Below the pieces are notes generated by a model. The model was not told the origin of the DNA. It did not search any database and saw only the letters and a program-made list of their open reading frames with translations. Positions 30,715 to 33,112 of a stretch of 33,112 nucleotides of DNA are shown piece by piece. This DNA is from Candidatus Sumerlaeia bacterium (lineage in GTDB: Bacteria; Sumerlaeota; Sumerlaeia; JADFCW01), in the NCBI GenBank assembly GCA_026415575.1, contig JAOAGV010000007.1, forward strand, positions 6,478 to 39,589, read 5' to 3'. The position numbers and the translations under genes are program-made. Each line of letters starts with the position of its first letter. Position 1 is the stretch's first letter.

Positions 30715-32619
30715 TCAAGGACATTCTGAATCCTTTTTTTCCAGCAGGGCGCGGATGGCTGCTTCGAGGCGGGCCAGAATTTCGTCGCGCGACAGGCCGC
30801 GCGGGTCAATGGGCCGTCCCAGCCGCACGCGCACTTTGCGGGGGCGCGGAAAACGCATTTTCGGCCCCCAGCACTCGAACGCGCCGATAATGGCGGCCGG
30901 AAGAATCGGCGCGCCGGTCTCTTCGGCCATCAGGGCCGCGCCGCCCTGAAATTTTTGCAACTGGCCGGTCTTGGTCATGTGCCCTTCGGGAAAAATCCCG
31001 ATGCAGCGTCCGCGTCGCAGCGCCCACAGCGCGCGGTTGAGCGGCTCGCGATGGCCCTTGCCGCGCTCGATGGGAATCGTGCCGAACATCCGCATGAACC
31101 ATCTCATATACCAGCGGTCGTAGTATTCGCGCGCAGCCAGATAGTGGATGAGACGGGGGACCGCGGCGCCAAGCAGGAACGTGTCAATCCAACTGCTGTG
31201 GTTGGCCGCCACAATCAGCGGGCCGGTCAGCGGAACATTCTCGCGGCCTTCATGCTCGACCCGGCAATAGAGCCGGAGCACAACGCGGGTGATCCAGCGA
31301 ATGATATTATGACGGGCAAATTCGTCGCTGAACCGGATGCCCGTCGAGGCGGCAAACAGCGCGATGCAGGCGATGAGCACAATGAGACCGGTCAGGCCGC
31401 GCGGCAGGAGCCATGCGGAAATGGTCATGGCAAGGAGGATGGCCGTTGCGTCGCCGAGGGCGTTGAGGGCAAAAATCCGCCCGTGCACGCGCTGCGGCGT
31501 CGAGCGTTGGAGCAGCGTAACCACCAGAACTATCAGTGCGCCGCCGAAGGCGCCAATGACCATCAACAGCGGGGCCACGACCTCCCAATAGATGCGCGGG
31601 CCGGCAGCCTCTTCGGCCAGCATCCGCCGCCACAGGCCAAACGGTAAAATCGCAAGGGCCATGAAAAAGAAACAGCGCGCGACCACGCGGTCGGCCGAGC
31701 GGATCCATTGTTGCGTGAGCGTGGTGATGACGGCGCCGGCCGTCATGCTGAGGCTGAGAATCAGCGCCGCCAAGAGGGGATTCTCGCTCCAATCTCCCAA
31801 ATTGCGCACCAATTGCACAACTGAAAGCACCGTGGCCACCACCAGACCGGCGGCAAAATACACGGTTGCCGACAGCACGACCAGTTGCAGGACTCTTCGA
31901 TGCTCGTGGATGTAACGGATGCCCTCGCGCACGGCGGCGGCCGGAGCCAGCCGCACGGTGCGTCCGGCTGCGTTTGGCTCCGACGCTGGTCGGTTGACCA
32001 GCGCGAAGAAAGCCGCGCAAAGAAACGCGGCCAGCGAACAATAGCGTAAATACGCCGGCAGCGACAGCGGTTCGGCACCGTTCAACTTGGCGGATAAGAA
32101 CGGCACCACAGCGGCGGCCAGCGGTGCGGCGAAACAGCACAGCGAGTTCGCCGCCGTCCACTGCACCTTGGGAACCAGTTGCGGAATCAGGGCTGTCTTT
32201 GCCGAATGAAACACCGCCGTCGAGACCGCCAGCACGATCAACGCAGCGTAACACAGTGCCGCCGGAAGTTTCTGCGGCGCCGTCCGCTCAGCCAGCAACG
32301 CCATGGCCAGACATACGGCCAGCAATACCAGTGCCGCTGCGATGGCTGTTGCTTTTCGGGAGATACGATCGGCGACAACTCCGGCGACAGGGGCGAATAC
32401 AATGATGGGCAGCAGGAGCCCGACGGTAATCGGCGTGAACAGGCGCAGAAAGGAAATGAGTTCCCCGCCGGCACAGAAAAGAAAACTCAGACTCGACAGA
32501 CCGACCCCAACGAAAAAGGCCAGCTGGCCCAGCCACAGCAGCACAAAGTTGCGGTTGGCCGCCAGCGACCAATAGTCGCGCCATGAACCGTTCACTTGGG
32601 CTGGAGAATCTGCCGCCAT
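30715..32619 (-). CDS. MFS transporter-PlsC acyltransferase fusion (LplT-like)
   Basis: This 634-residue protein joins a twelve-helix MFS transporter (about 20-425; VVADRISRKATA is the typical loop between helices 2 and 3) to a 1-acylglycerol-phosphate acyltransferase domain (about 445-625). In the latter, HSSWID carries the catalytic H474 and D479, GTIPIERG the substrate region, and FPEGH the E545-G546 motif. The pairing matches the lysophospholipid flippase LplT with the acyltransferase half of Aas. It would bring in lysophospholipid and re-acylate it, repairing membranes. The AMP-forming acyl-ACP synthetase domain that completes the known trimodular fusions is absent: the protein ends 12 residues after the last acyltransferase helix. 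The dynamin-like gene follows at 122 bases. Confidence 0.9.
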   Translation of the reverse strand: MAADSPAQVNGSWRDYWSLAANRNFVLLWLGQLAFFVGVGLSSLSFLFCAGGELISFLRLFTPITVGLLLPIIVFAPVAGVVADRISRKATAIAAALVLLAVCLAMALLAERTAPQKLPAALCYAALIVLAVSTAVFHSAKTALIPQLVPKVQWTAANSLCCFAAPLAAAVVPFLSAKLNGAEPLSLPAYLRYCSLAAFLCAAFFALVNRPASEPNAAGRTVRLAPAAAVREGIRYIHEHRRVLQLVVLSATVYFAAGLVVATVLSVVQLVRNLGDWSENPLLAALILSLSMTAGAVITTLTQQWIRSADRVVARCFFFMALAILPFGLWRRMLAEEAAGPRIYWEVVAPLLMVIGAFGGALIVLVVTLLQRSTPQRVHGRIFALNALGDATAILLAMTISAWLLPRGLTGLIVLIACIALFAASTGIRFSDEFARHNIIRWITRVVLRLYCRVEHEGRENVPLTGPLIVAANHSSWIDTFLLGAAVPRLIHYLAAREYYDRWYMRWFMRMFGTIPIERGKGHREPLNRALWALRRGRCIGIFPEGHMTKTGQLQKFQGGAALMAEETGAPILPAAIIGAFECWGPKMRFPRPRKVRVRLGRPIDPRGLSRDEILARLEAAIRALLEKKDSECP

Positions 32620-32734
32620 TTCCGCCTGTCGCTTTTGAAGTATCCCAACAACCCCTTCACCATGCCCATGTCCGGCGGTCTGTCAACCTTGCTTTCTGGA
32701 TTTGGCCGGCGCGCGATCCCTTGACCACAACCAA

Positions 32735-32762
32735 AGAGGTCAGAGGCAAGAGGTTAGAGGCT
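32735..32762. repeat. Tandem heptamer, four units of AGAGGNN
   Basis: Four consecutive 7-base units read AGAGGTC, AGAGGCA, AGAGGTT, AGAGGCT, followed by a degenerate AGAAAAG. The period is exact; the last two bases vary. It lies about 115 bases upstream of the MFS-PlsC start. Confidence 0.6.
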
Positions 32763-32871
32763 AGAAAAGATCTTCGCATCTTGGCTGGATGTTTAGACGA
32801 AAGAGGTTAAAGCATCGCCCAAAGTGCCAAGCCAACGGAAGCATGGGTTTATGACACGACCGTCCGAGCCA

Positions 32872-33048
32872 GTGGAGGGTCGGGTTCCACCCCGACCGCG
32901 TTTTGGCGCCGCAGAAGGTGTCTCACCACGTGGAGGGTCGGGTTCCACCCCACCGTGTTGGGTTCGATCTCAACCTTACCACCCCCACGGCATTTGGACG
33001 CCGTAGAAGGCGCCCCTCAACGTGGAGGGTCGGGTTCCATCCCGACCG
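32872..33048. repeat. Hairpin-repeat array (TTCCAC- and GTAGAA-loop hairpins alternating)
   Basis: A 27-base unit starting GTGGAGGGTCGGGTTCCA occurs at 32872-32898, 32930-32956 and 33022-33048. Each contains a hairpin GGTCGGG-loop-CCCGACC; the loop is TTCCAC in the first two and TTCCAT in the third, and the second copy lacks one base in its right arm. Between them lie hairpins of the other type: GGCGCC-GCAGAA-GGTGTC (32905-32922) and GACGCC-GTAGAA-GGCGCC (32997-33014), plus a diverged GTTGGG-TTCGAT-CTCAAC (32957-32974). The segments 32898-32956 and 32991-33048 are direct copies of one composite unit. Confidence 0.75.
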
Positions 33049-33112
33049 CTTGGCTTTGCGATTCGCTATTGACGCCCCGGATCATCTGGGTAGTATCCCG
33101 ACGGTTCTGATT

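Larger units (their letters stand above)
32620..33112. other. 493-base intergenic end of window with repeats
   Basis: No gene is supported to the right of the MFS-PlsC start. The left part should hold its promoter; TTGACA occurs at 32686-32681 on the minus strand without a good -10. A tandem heptamer lies at 32735-32762 and a hairpin-repeat array at 32872-33048. The last 64 bases show nothing recognisable. Confidence 0.5.

Noticed and set aside
32957-32974. GGTTCGATC string resembling a tRNA T-arm
   Set aside because: The position after the loop is T rather than the required C, and no D-arm, anticodon arm or acceptor stem can be built around it; it is better read as a diverged member of the hairpin array.
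32872-33048. CRISPR-like pattern of three 27-base repeats
   Set aside because: Spacers differ greatly in length (31 and 65 bases) and are themselves related hairpins, there are only three copies, and no cas gene is near.

Overview
The window looks like chromosome from a GC-rich (roughly 60% by eye) Gram-negative bacterium. An outer membrane with LPS-type export is indicated by an LptD-like barrel next to an LptF/LptG permease. The mixture of Tat-exported sulfatase, GH27 and GH-A hydrolases, a DUF4832 protein, CarD, an Etf-linked acyl-CoA dehydrogenase and CARDB-like repeats recalls the PVC superphylum or candidate phyla such as Sumerlaeota and Hydrogenedentota. That placement is inference; there is no marker gene here that fixes the phylum. 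No tRNA, rRNA, CRISPR array, transposase or phage gene was found.

Layout. 1-6471 (minus): an LptG-type permease, an LptD-type barrel protein, an AmmeMemoRadiSam-type radical SAM enzyme, then a secreted Ig-domain protein that runs off the left edge. 6472-7011: a repeat- and hairpin-rich gap. 7012-8985 (minus): acyl-CoA dehydrogenase plus EtfB without EtfA. 9407-14838 (plus): a DUF4832 TIM-barrel protein, an orphan DNA methyltransferase and a large GH-A hydrolase carrying an inserted carbohydrate-binding domain. 15206-19179 (minus): a response regulator fused to an NTF2-like domain behind a near-consensus promoter, CarD, RsfS, YqeK and an isocitrate dehydrogenase-family enzyme. 19342-22858 (minus): a Tat-exported sulfatase and a Tat-exported GH27 alpha-galactosidase. 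23105-26350 (plus): a 1081-residue GT-C-like membrane protein with two C-terminal CARDB-like domains. 26418-32619 (minus): an MFS-PlsC fusion, a dynamin-like GTPase, a CPA2 antiporter, a universal stress protein and a small helical protein. 32620-33112: a tandem hairpin-repeat array.

How the parts may work together. The sulfatase, GH27, GH-A and DUF4832 proteins fit breakdown of sulfated or galactose-containing polysaccharide outside the cytoplasm. The Lpt genes maintain the outer membrane. The acyltransferase/flippase fusion, dynamin-like GTPase, antiporter and stress protein form the most suggestive cluster: a possible membrane-repair or ion-stress locus. The most distinctive non-coding signal is a family of short hairpins with six-base loops (TTCCAC, or GTRGAA on the other strand). 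It recurs in three intergenic regions and its loop-closing base pair switches between copies in a compensatory way.
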